Positions 54,510 through 64,000 of a stretch of DNA of 64,000 nucleotides are shown here, one piece after another; positions within the stretch are counted from its first letter, which is position 1, and every line of letters begins with the position of its first letter. The stretch covers positions 62,001-126,000 of the forward strand of contig NHNV01000036.1 in NCBI GenBank assembly GCA_002785995.1. Direction: 5' to 3'. Both the position numbers and the translations under genes were made by a program. Origin of the DNA: Mycosphaerelloides madeirae (taxonomy: Eukaryota > Ascomycota > Dothideomycetes > Mycosphaerellales > Mycosphaerellaceae). The notes beneath the pieces are model-generated. The model was not told the origin of the DNA, searched no databases, and was given only the letters and a program-made list of their open reading frames with translations.

Positions 54510-56795
54510 TCACCTCCCATCCCCACTGCCCCCTCCCGTCTGCCCCGACTTCTCCTCCTCCTCCTCCCCAGGCAAAAAAATCTCATGACCACTGCCATTC
54601 CTCACCTTAAAACTCGCCACACACCCCACAGCCGCTACAAGCGCAACAATCCACCACGCCATCCCCACAATCCCCCTCTCCGTCCAGATGCCATACCAGT
54701 AGCCCGCAAGCATAGGCCCAATCGTACGAAATGTAGCCGAGCAAGCATTGCCGATCCCGTGGATGGTAGCGAGGACACTGGGGTGTGGGGAGCTGTTGTT
54801 TAGAAGAATGATGGAAGCTGGGAGGGCGAAGGTGCGGGCGGAGACTTGGAGGAGAAGGACGAAGCTGATGCCGAGCCAGATGATTGCTCCGCTGGCAGGA
54901 GCGGGAGCGGCGGAGGTGGAAGGGAGGAGGGCGAGGTAGGGCGCTAGGTAGTACGCCAGTGGGAAGAAGAAGAGTGATCCGCGGAAGCATCGCATCAGGC
55001 CGTATCTTCCGTTGGCCCACGGGTACAGTAGGAATTGCAGTGCCACGCCGATGAATCCGATGATAGCCATCGCGAAGCCAATCGTAGGAGGTGGGAAAGC
55101 CATTCCAGCGGAGAACTTGAAGATTGATCTCGCCAGCAGATCTCTTGCTTTTATTCCCTCTCCTCCACCCACCCCTCCCACTTCTTCCACTTTCATTTCC
55201 GTCACCGCCGTCTCCGCCGCAGCATCGCCCGTCACAAACGCTCTCGGCGTAGCCAAGAAAAGAATCCACAGATTGGCGAAAGCGCCCATATGAAAATCGA
55301 AAATCGCAATACTCAGTAAAGTCCACAGCACATTTGAAGTCCAGATCCTGCGGAAAGGAAGCCGTTGCACGGGTCGCGGTTGCTCTTTCTCCCCATCGGA
55401 ATTGAGTTGGTCCAGTTCCAGGGAACCCCGTCCATCCTGACCGGCTAGCAGACCTTGTCGCTGAGTTTCTTGTATTATCCTCTGACCTCGGTCCTTCAAG
55501 TTCATGAATCTTGCATATGCTGTTCGCACGAATGCGGCCGGATCGAACTTGGAAATGTCCATGGGTCGTTTTCCCTTGAGCGTTTCTTGCAGCCCGTATT
55601 GGACAAGGGCGGCTTCTGCCAGCAGCAGCACGGTACTCATCAAATTGGCCAACGCGAATGGGTATGTCTTCATCCACTCCACTCCTTCTGGTCCACCAAA
55701 CGTGCTGTTGGGCCCGAACAGCTTCGGCAAGTTCACGACAGGATCTGCGAACAGCCCAGCAAGAATGGGACCAGCGACATTGGCAACGTTGAAGGCAGCA
55801 GGCAAGAGCAAGAAAGCTCGAGGATGCCACGGCTTCGGTGTGATTTCTGCCACCATTGTCCGCGCCGATCCGACCGTGCCATTGATCGCGCCGCTCATCA
55901 ATCTCCAAAACACGGCTTGTCCATATGTCTTGCTGAAAGCCACTCCTATGCAACCAATGCCAGTGCCCACCAACCCGATCAGGAGGACTGATTTCCTCCC
56001 CAGCGAAGGCTGGTCCGCTGCTCTTCCCCATAATATGCTCGTGAATATCTGCGCGGCTGTAAAAGCACCCTGTAGCACACCCGCCTGATGTGAGATGTCC
56101 ACATCAGACAACTCCGGGTTGAAGCTTCTCAGCTGGTGTACCATGAAGGTCTGTATAGCAGCCATCTGGAAGAAATCGACGAAGCGAGAGAGGGCGAGGA
56201 TGGCCAGCTGGCCCTTGTTGGGCATGTTCATCCATGTGGGCTCGGGAGGCGGGAACATGACAATGGGATTGCCTTGGTCGGTCGTGTCTTCCAGCATGGG
56301 AGTCGCGGCGCCTTGTGGTAAGGTCGGCATTCGCTGGTGCAGCGACGAGCCCCGTTGCGGGAACGCAGCAGCGCCGCCATTCTCGATGACACCGGGCGAC
56401 CAGTCGCCCTTCTCCGGCGAGGTCACGAAGGTGCGGACATGGTCGTCCTGCTCGTCTGCAAAGTAGGGCGCATCGGGGTTGGTGGTCAGGGAGGGACTCT
56501 TCTTCTTCTCGGAACGCGAGTGTATTGAAGCGGAAGCATGCTGGCGAGGCGGATTGGTGATGACATCGGAGCCCAGACGATTCCGCACATATGGGAGCTG
56601 GCGGGCAGAAGTATTCCGCTGGTGTGCCATGTGCTGGGGAAGGACCCTCGTCTGCGGCGCCCTAAGTCGACGATGCAATGTATGCAGCGATGGCGTGCGC
56701 GAGCCTAGCTGCGGAGGGAATGTTTCTGGAAGGGCCAAGAGATAGACGAACGGCCCAGATGGGGATCGCTGGTATGTCGAAGGGCGATAGGACAC
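54510..56795 (-). CDS. MFS transporter with long cytosolic N-terminus (YCR023C/ZIFL-like)
   Basis: A single open frame of 761 residues. The first 195 residues are basic, Ser/Pro-rich and cytosolic; the first methionine (56795) was kept but internal ones near 56630 are possible. Twelve helices begin with LAILALSRFVDFFQMAAIQTF. Motif A reads WGRAADQPSLGRKSVLLIGL; other marks are AVFWRLMSGAINGTVGSAR, VAEITPKPWHPRAFLLLPAAFNVANVAGPILAG, and an interdomain loop with EKEQPRPVQRL. It resembles the fungal YCR023C family, related to zinc-induced facilitators; the substrate is unknown. The C-terminal tail is acidic (GEEEEEKSGQ). The plus strand has only shadow frames. Confidence 0.88.
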   Translation of the reverse strand: MSYRPSTYQRSPSGPFVYLLALPETFPPQLGSRTPSLHTLHRRLRAPQTRVLPQHMAHQRNTSARQLPYVRNRLGSDVITNPPRQHASASIHSRSEKKKSPSLTTNPDAPYFADEQDDHVRTFVTSPEKGDWSPGVIENGGAAAFPQRGSSLHQRMPTLPQGAATPMLEDTTDQGNPIVMFPPPEPTWMNMPNKGQLAILALSRFVDFFQMAAIQTFMVHQLRSFNPELSDVDISHQAGVLQGAFTAAQIFTSILWGRAADQPSLGRKSVLLIGLVGTGIGCIGVAFSKTYGQAVFWRLMSGAINGTVGSARTMVAEITPKPWHPRAFLLLPAAFNVANVAGPILAGLFADPVVNLPKLFGPNSTFGGPEGVEWMKTYPFALANLMSTVLLLAEAALVQYGLQETLKGKRPMDISKFDPAAFVRTAYARFMNLKDRGQRIIQETQRQGLLAGQDGRGSLELDQLNSDGEKEQPRPVQRLPFRRIWTSNVLWTLLSIAIFDFHMGAFANLWILFLATPRAFVTGDAAAETAVTEMKVEEVGGVGGGEGIKARDLLARSIFKFSAGMAFPPPTIGFAMAIIGFIGVALQFLLYPWANGRYGLMRCFRGSLFFFPLAYYLAPYLALLPSTSAAPAPASGAIIWLGISFVLLLQVSARTFALPASIILLNNSSPHPSVLATIHGIGNACSATFRTIGPMLAGYWYGIWTERGIVGMAWWIVALVAAVGCVASFKVRNGSGHEIFLPGEEEEEKSGQTGGGSGDGR

Positions 56796-58048
56796 GGGTC
56801 GTATATCCAGGGATCAGGTGACGAGCGGTGCAAGTGAGTGAGTAGCAGCAGTACTGTGTAGCTGTCGTCGTCGTTCGCCCAGTCGTCAACAGCTTGCGCG
56901 TGTGTCTGTGGCTGTAGCACCGGATGGGCGGCGGCGGCGGGAGGGAGCAGTAATCGTCGGCAAATGCTGCTTGGGGCCATCAACACTCACTCCATAAAAT
57001 CGATTGCCAGCAGCAGCACCACCGCAGCAGCCAGCAGCGCGCCTCGCACGCTCGGCCTTAACATGCCGCAGTGGTTCTTGGCATGAAGGCTTAGATGTGA
57101 AGCCGTGATGCAAACGCGACCAGGAACATCCGCTGGTCGGTGCAGCCGCATTAGGGGCTGCAGACTCGCCCAAGAATATGCCAGGACTGCGAAGCGCTTT
57201 CCCAGGGTGGCGTTTTAGACCCATGTTCCGTGCCTTCGTGCACTTGCACCTTCCATCGTCTAAACGTCCAGGGCTGACCGGTCTCATCTCACCTCAGCTC
57301 AGCCCAGCCCAGCCCGAAGCTGAAGGAGAGGACAAAGAAAGGATGCAGCCAGCCCGTTTTTCGTTGGTGTCCCAATGCCACGGTTTGATTCGGGCAGGAA
57401 GGATCGCCCGAGGAGACGACAGGTGGTCCCGAGCTCCAGAGTCCACGCCGGCCGAGCTGAGGAGAAGTTGAAAGGATGGACGCGTCTGAGACAGCAGAAG
57501 GAAGAAAGGGCAGGTTGAAGACTTGCCAGAAGCACGGCTGCTCTCTTATATCTCCTCTTGCATGAGCGATTTCCTAGATACGACGGCATTGTCATCCGAA
57601 AGGCCCCAAAGGACGCCGCACTACCTTCTATTGGGTCGTATACGAGGTTCGTATGGGGCGTGTAGGAAGAAGTGGGCAAGTGGGTAGAAGAAAAGGCAGA
57701 GTATAGATGCTACTCTCCACAAGAGACTCGCGCTCATATCTTCCCACTTCACTCTCACTCTTCCTCTTGTTCAGTGAACGCGTGGTGCCATCATTCGACG
57801 AAGCAGAGGCAGAATAGCGGTACAGCAGGAAAGTCTCGTATTCCAAGACTAATCACCGCTACCTCACGACCTTCCACAAAAGGCGAGACACCGCCGCTCA
57901 GCGAACTCTCAAAAGGGTTTCCCCTCCCTTCCTATTCGACATACAAATACAAACGGTCCCATCCATGCCGCTTCCCACTCCAGCAAATGCCCATACCTGA
58001 ACGCCAAACCATCCACACACATCAAGAAGCCTTCGACTTCAATAGCTG
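56796..58048. other. Intergenic region
   Basis: About 1.25 kb upstream of the YCR023C-like gene. Minus frames at 56886-57679 are Arg/Ala-rich with no motif. A CAG-type run and an AGCCC tandem repeat (57297-57315) occur. No gene supported. Confidence 0.35.
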
Positions 58049-60170
58049 TCACGCCAATCCACAAGTACTGCTCGACCCCGACGCAAACCCGTCCATTTCC
58101 TTCGACATCACTCGCGTATATCGCCCCAGCAGTCTCGATCCCAGACGGCTGTTCGCCATATCCGAAGTCTTGTCCTGCAGGATCCTCATCCCACCAGCTC
58201 TCCAGAAGAAGAAGCCCAGGACCGCGATCGTGAAGCCAATCATGAGGCCTGCCCCGAGCGCAATGGTGCCTGTTGTGCCAGATTCCGACCAGCCTTCGCT
58301 GTCGTCCGTGTCGTCTTCGAGCATGTCGGGCTCATCGTCTGCTGGCTCGGGGAGAACAGGCTCGGGCGACTCAGCGTAATACTGGCTCGTATCGAATCCA
58401 CGATTTGTCGATAGGAGGTTCTGGGCAATCTGATTCTCGGCCTCGTAAGGAACTTCTTGCTCCGCCGGCACCCTCGATGCATATGAACAACCCTCGTCAT
58501 TGCAATGCGGCCGCAAGCTCTCACTTGGCACGAAAGTCTTTGCCTTCACACTGCGCTCCAGAATTCGCCCGTCTCCATCTACAGCCTCAGCGTACGACCA
58601 AGCCACGAATCTTTGAATCTGGAACTCCGTCTCGAAGCCCAGTTTATCCGCAATCCCAGCGAATGAAAAAGGTCCAGAAGCACTCTCACCCACGTATAGG
58701 TTCCATTTCTTGACTTCCGTGGCTCCATTCCAAGAAACCCAGAAACTGGTCTTGGAAGCCCCGGTCTTGCTGAATGACCACAGGGCCGGCTTCGTTACAG
58801 GCTGTGCGGTCCAGTTGTATTTGTTGGAGCGGTAAATCATCACGTTTGATGCTCGATCGGCAACCTTGGCGTACTGGACTGTAAGGCCATCGGCCGTATG
58901 TTCTGAGAAATATGCGTGCTCGCCCCAACCAAGGTGGCAGCCTCCCCCTGGTAGCATTTGCATATTGCCTTGCGAAGTGGACAGCAGACCACCCTCAGGC
59001 TCTGGAGCTCCCCATTCCTTCACCATCGTTGCCGTTTCCGCGACGTGGTCAATTACGATGATCCAGCCATGAGAAAACTGGCCCGTCGAATTATAGTTGT
59101 TGCTTGCGTTGTCGTAAAACGAGAACTCGGTATGTGTGCTGTTCTCGGAGATCCACCTGGCGTGATGCTGGTACGAGAACTGGAAGTTGGTCTGCTCAAA
59201 GCTTGGGCTGTTTCCTCCCAGCTGCCAGATTATGTGCCCGTCTTGTCCGGATATCTTATAGATGGCGCTGACGTGGCGAGCCGAAAGCAGATAGTCTCCA
59301 GCGGTATTCTTATCGATCGAGTTGAGGTGGAAGTAATCCCAAGGCGAGTCCTCGTGAAGCCCATCACCGGAAGTGTCTGTGGAGCCGGGCAACGTCCAGG
59401 CCTCTGAAGGGTCGACATGATCCAAAGATCGCCATTCAAACACTACTCGCCCACTCTCGATATCCACCTCTTGAAACACGCCTTCCACGACCCATCCAAG
59501 TCCACTGTGTAAATTGAATCTCGCGTTCGTGGTCAGGTCGTATTGCCTCGGCTGATATACCGTCATCAACACCGTCGTGCCGTTCGAGTACGGCGTCATC
59601 TTAAACTCGTGCATGTCACTGCTAGCACCGGCCCCCGAGCTCTCAACCGTCTTCACCACGCGATAGCTCTGATCCATGATAACTCCATGGCCGCGAGCGA
59701 AGCCCTGGTGCTGCTCGCCCTGGAAGTAGCACAAATGATCTTTCCCTTTGTATGTGCACACTCGCGGTGCATGTGCAGTCTTCGGACCGCTCTCTCCCGC
59801 ACTCGACCAAACCAAATTTCCAGAGTTATCGTAGATGTACGGCCCTGGATCGACGTTTCGGTAGGGCGCGAGGAAGATGTATCCAGGCGTGACGAGTTCG
59901 GGTCGGAGGATGGAGACGTCTATTATGGGAGCGTGAAGGTCAGGTCTCTATTGTGATAGGTTAGCGAAAGACTTCTTTGATTCGCCAGCGGCGGCGCGGG
60001 TGTGGCGCGCGCATCCATCGCCAAAAGCTTACCGACTTGAATTGATGTGTAGGCGAAGTCTCGTTGTTTAACTGCGCTCGTGCTCCAAATGTGAGGATGC
60101 TCAACACACATGCCCATAGCCACGCCCGCTGGAAGGGCCGTGTGTGCGGTGATGGGAGGCGTGAGGGCAT
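58049..60170 (-). CDS. Arylsulfotransferase (ASST)-family membrane protein
   Basis: Exons 60170-60033 and 59947-58049 (GTAAGC...AATAG intron) give 678 residues. A signal peptide (LWACVLSILTFGARA) precedes a beta-propeller-like ASST domain: APIIDVSILRPELVTPGYIFLAPYR, YIYDNSGNLVWSSAGE, GEQHQGFARGHGVIMD, MHEFKMTPYSNGTTVLMTVYQ, DYFHLNSIDKNTAGDYLLSARHVSAIY, and HHARWISENSTHTEFSFYDN with GNMQMLPGGGCHLGWGE. The His positions resemble those used in bacterial PAPS-independent sulfotransferases. A cluster of NxT/S sites, an acidic stalk and one helix (about 590-615: TIALGAGLMIGFTIAVLGFF) end in a short cytosolic tail. In fungi the reaction is untested; sulfate-group transfer in the secretory path is inference. 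Confidence 0.88.
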
Positions 60171-61292
60171 TTGGTCGGGCGCAGACTCTAAGTCGTATGT
60201 GTTGCTGGCAGAAGGCGCGAGCACGCAAGAGCAGGAGGAGTTGACGAACACTCAGCAGTTGGGCCACGCTTCACTGTGCATGCGCGCCGGCATTCTTCGT
60301 TAACTCGCGGGAAGAACAAGTGGGTTTGCAGGAGAGAGACCAGGAGAGAAACCAGGTTACTTTGCGATCGGGAGGAGAAGGAAAAGACACACGACTTGAA
60401 GAATGCTTGTCCCAAATGCCCACCACGCTGTCTCCCTCCCATTCACCCTCAGGCCAGCTCTCAGAAACTCTAACATATGGCCACGGTCATGCCCATCAAT
60501 CACCACCCGTCCGCGTCACCATTCTAAGCGCCGAGCGCGTGCGCCCAACTCCATTGCTCCGACGACAGATGCGCGTAACACTTAAACCTGCAACAATCGC
60601 TTCCCCCAAGCGAGCGCTACGAGAAGCACCAGCCCCACCATCGACAAGGGCACCGCGCGTCATTTCAAGATTGCAAGACCGCTCGCTTTCTTCGGTAGAC
60701 ATCATCAAATGTTCATCTGTATTTCTCCGGAAACATGGCAGTTGTTGATCTTGCTGTTAAGGCGCGACCGCTGTCTCCAAATCTGAAGCACGACGCAATG
60801 CACGTTTCGGAGGGCCGCAGAAGGGGCCGAATGACACGACAGCCAATCGTCTACAATGGGTATCCTGGTGCCGGACTGCCGCGTGTACACTGCTTCAATG
60901 TACCTCCCCTGCCCTCTCGGTAGGGACCATCTCCTGAGACGGTAAAACATCCATGACGTCTCTGTCTGTTGGGGGAAAGAGACGGCTCGCGCTTTGAGTT
61001 GGTGAGTAATAGTTTTTGTATTCCGGCTCCTGTCTCTATAGGCCAATGTTCGAGCTTCCAAGCTGTGCCCAAAGAGAATGGCAGATCTGATTCTGTACCA
61101 CCAACGAGTTTGCTCGTCCAACTCCAAATTGCCGCACCCGGCCGTGAATGCAAATGCCGCTCCGAATTCTCCATGTTCCACAACGCCATGCCTTCCCACG
61201 ATTTGAACAAAAGAACGCCCGTATCCGCCCAACGCCCTGCAAAATGATAGCATGATCGGGCAGGTGCATGCAGCAGCAGCAGCAGCAACCTC
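60171..61292. other. Intergenic region
   Basis: About 1.1 kb between the ASST gene and the sulfotransferase-like gene. Scattered short frames only; a CAG repeat of five units at 61270-61284 lies just before the next gene's 3' end. Confidence 0.4.
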
Positions 61293-62208
61293 CTAATGCC
61301 GGCTGCCAAAAACCCTGCGAATGGTCATGCTCGCGCTGAAGACAATTGCTGCCAGCGAGCCGCCAACTACCGTAGCGCGGAAGAGGACGTTCATCATTTG
61401 CATGCGATTCCGGCGGCGACAGCGGTCGACGAAGCCATCTGTGTCGTTTGTGCGTGGGAACTTCTGGCCCTCTGGAACGGGGACCTCGAGGAACTCGCAG
61501 AGTGGTGACCAACCCTCACCCATCTTGTATTCGAGCAGGTTCTCTTTTGGCACCAGTGATCGCACCTCGTCGTAGTATTCCTTGAATCGACGCTTGCCGT
61601 TCTTCTCGAAGTCGCCCTCCCAGAACTCGGTCCAGAACTCTGCGGTTCTCGTCAGTATACAATAAGTGATATGTGATGCTGCGCATGAACTCACTGGAAA
61701 GCATTGGCTGGTAAAGACCCGCTCCCCAGTCAAATTTGGAAACCAGCTTGAGCTCCGGCTCGGTCGCACGCCAGTGTACCGTCTTCATTGTGCTCGCGTG
61801 CCAGCTGTCCACATCACGGGTGGTGAGAATGACCTTGGCCTCTGGGTAGGCCTGAATGAGCTCCTTTGCGAAAGCAACGGCGGGCCAATCGCAGACGGCC
61901 TGGCAGTGGCCGAACAGCTGGTCCCATTGCTCACGGCCAAAGTGGCCCTTCTTATCGAACTTGGAGGCCAAAGCATCGGACCACATCAGGCAGTCTGGGG
62001 GGTTCTCAACAGAGGCAGACATCATGTGGTAGCAATCGTCAAAGCCCAGCTCCTTCAGTGCGGTACGGAGCGAAGCAGTGCCTGTTCGTCCAAGGCCCAA
62101 AGCGAGCACTCGCATTGGCACGACACGGCGACATTCCCGGCGGTTGATATCGGTGTCTGCGGTGAAGATGTCGGTGATGGGCTTGGGGGTGTAAGGACGG
62201 AAAGCCAT
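61293..62208 (-). CDS. Sulfotransferase-like P-loop protein (PF17784 type) with C-terminal anchor
   Basis: Exons 62208-61695 and 61639-61293 give 286 residues. The P-loop-like segment MRVLALGLGRTGTASLRTALKELG (about 32-55) opens the fold, followed by CYHMMSASVENPPDCLMW, AVCDWPAVAFAKELIQAYPEAKVILTTRDVDSWHASTMKTV (the 3'-phosphate region), and WTEFWEGDF...EYKMGEGWSPLCEFLEVPVPE, the conserved end block of fungal Sulfotransferase_4 proteins. A last helix (VVGGSLAAIVFSASMTI) suggests tail anchoring. Family members are assumed PAPS-dependent but few are characterised. Another sulfotransferase-type gene (ASST family) lies 1.1 kb away in the same direction. Confidence 0.9.
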
Positions 62209-64000
62209 TGCGATTGGAGGTGAAGGTGTTGTTGCAGGTGGGGGATCTGATAGGAGTATATCTTGGGTCGGTCAACGACGGTGTCCTAGATATTTGTGTT
62301 GTCGGGAGAGTGAACGAATTGCGAAGGGGATCTTCTTGCAGCGGCGATCAGGCAAGGCTGGGTGTGAAGAGAGAAGAGGAGGAGGAGAGAAGGAAGACGA
62401 GTGTGAGGCGGGAGCAGGGCGGTGGGATGATGTACGTTGCAGAGTGGTGGTTGTGGTGCGGTCGAAGGAATGGTGCTCAGCCTTTGGGGATAGAGTTCAC
62501 AGCCCGGTCCAAACTCAGGGGATCGGCGAGCCTAAGGTAACTCCGAGCACTCTCCTGCTTTGTCTTGCTTTCCTCCACTTTGTCCGCGTGGCAAGTCCAT
62601 CTCTCTACCGCCATCCCAGCAGAGCCTTACGCCAGGCTTCATTACGAATAACGTCGAATTCCATGTCTGTGGCCGGCAATCATAAAGGCCAGACGTTGCA
62701 TGCTTCATCATCGTGCTACGACTACCTCACCGCCACAAATAGCAGACACTTGTTCCCTCAGCTGCTCATTCTGGGTAGGAAGTAGCTCTACATGCTCTAG
62801 GAAAGCGTTGATCCTCGCCCCAAACTCTTTTCCCAGCGGCCTCGCGTGGTAATCAAAGGCGGTTGGAAAGCATGTGAGCCGGCCTGTGATAAGGCGGCCT
62901 GCCCCAAAAAGACACGCATGCAAGCGAGAAAAGGAACCCCAAAGACAGAGCCACCACAGCCTCATCTCGAAAGGATCGTCCCAACAGCTCGTCCACTCGT
63001 GCCTCATGCTGCGAACCTGCCAAAAACCCGCCTGTTTCATCGCCTCTGCTGAAACTCAATAACGACGGGGACACTGACACGGCCGCGTGATCATTGGCCC
63101 GCGGTCCTCTCGCGCCTCATCTGCCTCTTGGTCCACTCTCCAGAGCGTGGTTCATGTCTTAATCCCCTCCTCCCCTTTTCGGTCAGGCCCGTCAAAGAAC
63201 ACTCTCCACCACTTCGCCCGGTGGATCAGGCCGATAAGGGGTGCTGCAGCCACGCTCTCTCGCCTCTCGTTCCCCATTTCCCACCCAGCGCGCCTTCGCC
63301 TTAAGGCCTTTCTTTAGGTTAGGCCCCTTAATGCGACAGTCGCCGGCAAAAGACTTGGCCAGGACTTCACACTTCGCATGAACTTCTTCATCAAAAGCTG
63401 AGATGACTTCCTTCTTGGCAACCGAACATCACTTTTCCCCAACGGACGTCAGGTCTCGTCTTACACGATAAGCCTCATTTCCCATGTCAGATTCAGCAGC
63501 ACCTTCTCATCGCCGGACAACACTACTAATTACATACCCCAAGCGAGCGACTCTCGAATACAACGTTATAGTACTTCGCACAAAATACGAACCGAGGATG
63601 CAGGAACTGGTTTCGAGCCCTCTTCACCGACTACCGCTAAGATCTTCGCTGCAGGCTTCGAAGGTAGCAACTGGTACATCTATACCTATAGCTATTCATC
63701 AGAAACACCACAGATCTCCACAAGCCATTGACGAGAAGCGAGGCCAGATTTGGAACATAAGCGAGGAACGATGGATCCACTCGTGCAAGGCCTTGGGGAC
63801 CCGTGGATGCAGTCCATCTTTAAGATACATCTCTCATTCAAGCTGTATGCCTTAGTCCGAGATCCAGATTGACCACATCAGGCTCCCCAGGAAACCCGAA
63901 AATGGCTTTCCCAACCGCTGTAGATCTGAGGATCTGCTCCTCACTTTGATCGATGTCGAACACAGGTACTCATCTGTATCGAGGAATGCTTCCAGGCTGC
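62209..64000. other. Unassigned window end
   Basis: About 1.8 kb. The first 300 bases are the likely promoter of the sulfotransferase-like gene. Later frames (62708-63080, 63484-63855) have no recognisable motif and mostly overlap on both strands. The final 200 bases may belong to a gene beyond the edge. Confidence 0.35.

Noticed and set aside
54607..56031. 474-codon minus-strand frame overlapping the second MFS gene
   Set aside because: Alternative frame of the same strand with no hydrophobic periodicity; the 761-residue frame has all MFS motifs.
57672..58379. 235-codon plus-strand frame at the 3' side of the ASST gene
   Set aside because: Ser/Pro/Arg low-complexity frame largely antisense to the ASST C-terminus; no domain or splice support.

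Overview
This 64 kb window comes from the nuclear genome of a filamentous ascomycete. The genes carry short introns (mostly 48-150 bp) with GTRNGY donors, CTRAC/CTAAT branch sites and YAG acceptors. The protein set fits Pezizomycotina: NADPH oxidase, a Csn12-like PCI protein, a TRI12-type efflux pump, cyanamide hydratase and many aromatic/lipid enzymes. I infer Dothideomycetes (Mycosphaerella-type) from overall resemblance, but the sequence alone does not prove this. There is no operon logic; neighbouring genes are mostly unrelated housekeeping and accessory genes. For spliced genes I worked out exon joins by hand and checked that the reading phase closes at every junction.

Layout. 0-1 kb: 3' end of a NADPH oxidase gene, then tim10 (-). 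1.1-4.6 kb: gene-poor. 4.6-5.9 kb: a stand-alone LigD-type 3'-phosphoesterase-like protein. 6.5-9.0 kb: large coiled-coil protein. 9.6-10.8 kb: hypothetical gene with a probable frameshift. 10.8-13.4 kb: enoyl-CoA hydratase (-) and a 2,3-dihydroxybenzoate-decarboxylase-like amidohydrolase (+). 14.5-15.5 kb: BTB protein. 16.2-19.0 kb: Csn12-like PCI protein (-) divergent from ribosomal protein eL20 (+). 19.4-23.3 kb: NTF2-like protein, NCS1 permease (-), ketopantoate reductase. 23.6-25.9 kb: TM9/nonaspanin (-).

27.1-30.8 kb (-): a decayed gene that encoded two protein kinase domains in one reading unit. 31.2-32.0 kb: cyanamide hydratase (-). 33.2-38.6 kb: membrane-anchored aspartic-protease-like protein lacking normal catalytic motifs, and an Osh3-type oxysterol-binding protein (-). 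39.6-43.5 kb: GRGGAGN-repeat (Par32-like) protein, ML-domain secreted protein whose hydrophobic tail lies beyond a TGA, and a proline/arginine-rich hypothetical protein (all -). 43.8-49.6 kb: S10 serine carboxypeptidase (-) divergent from a C2-domain Inn1/Fic1-like protein (+). 49.8-51.5 kb: small acidic disordered protein (-), an unplaced exon (-) and Ubc7 (+). 52.0-56.8 kb: two MFS transporters (-). 58.0-62.2 kb: an arylsulfotransferase (ASST) family protein and a PF17784-type sulfotransferase-like protein (both -). 62.2-64.0 kb: no supported gene.

Most striking observations: the dual-kinase relic with lesions in both catalytic domains, one of them a stop exactly at the alpha-C glutamate; the ML protein with an in-frame membrane-like tail after its stop; and the LigD phosphoesterase homolog. 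I saw no CRISPR array, rRNA, confident tRNA or intact transposon.
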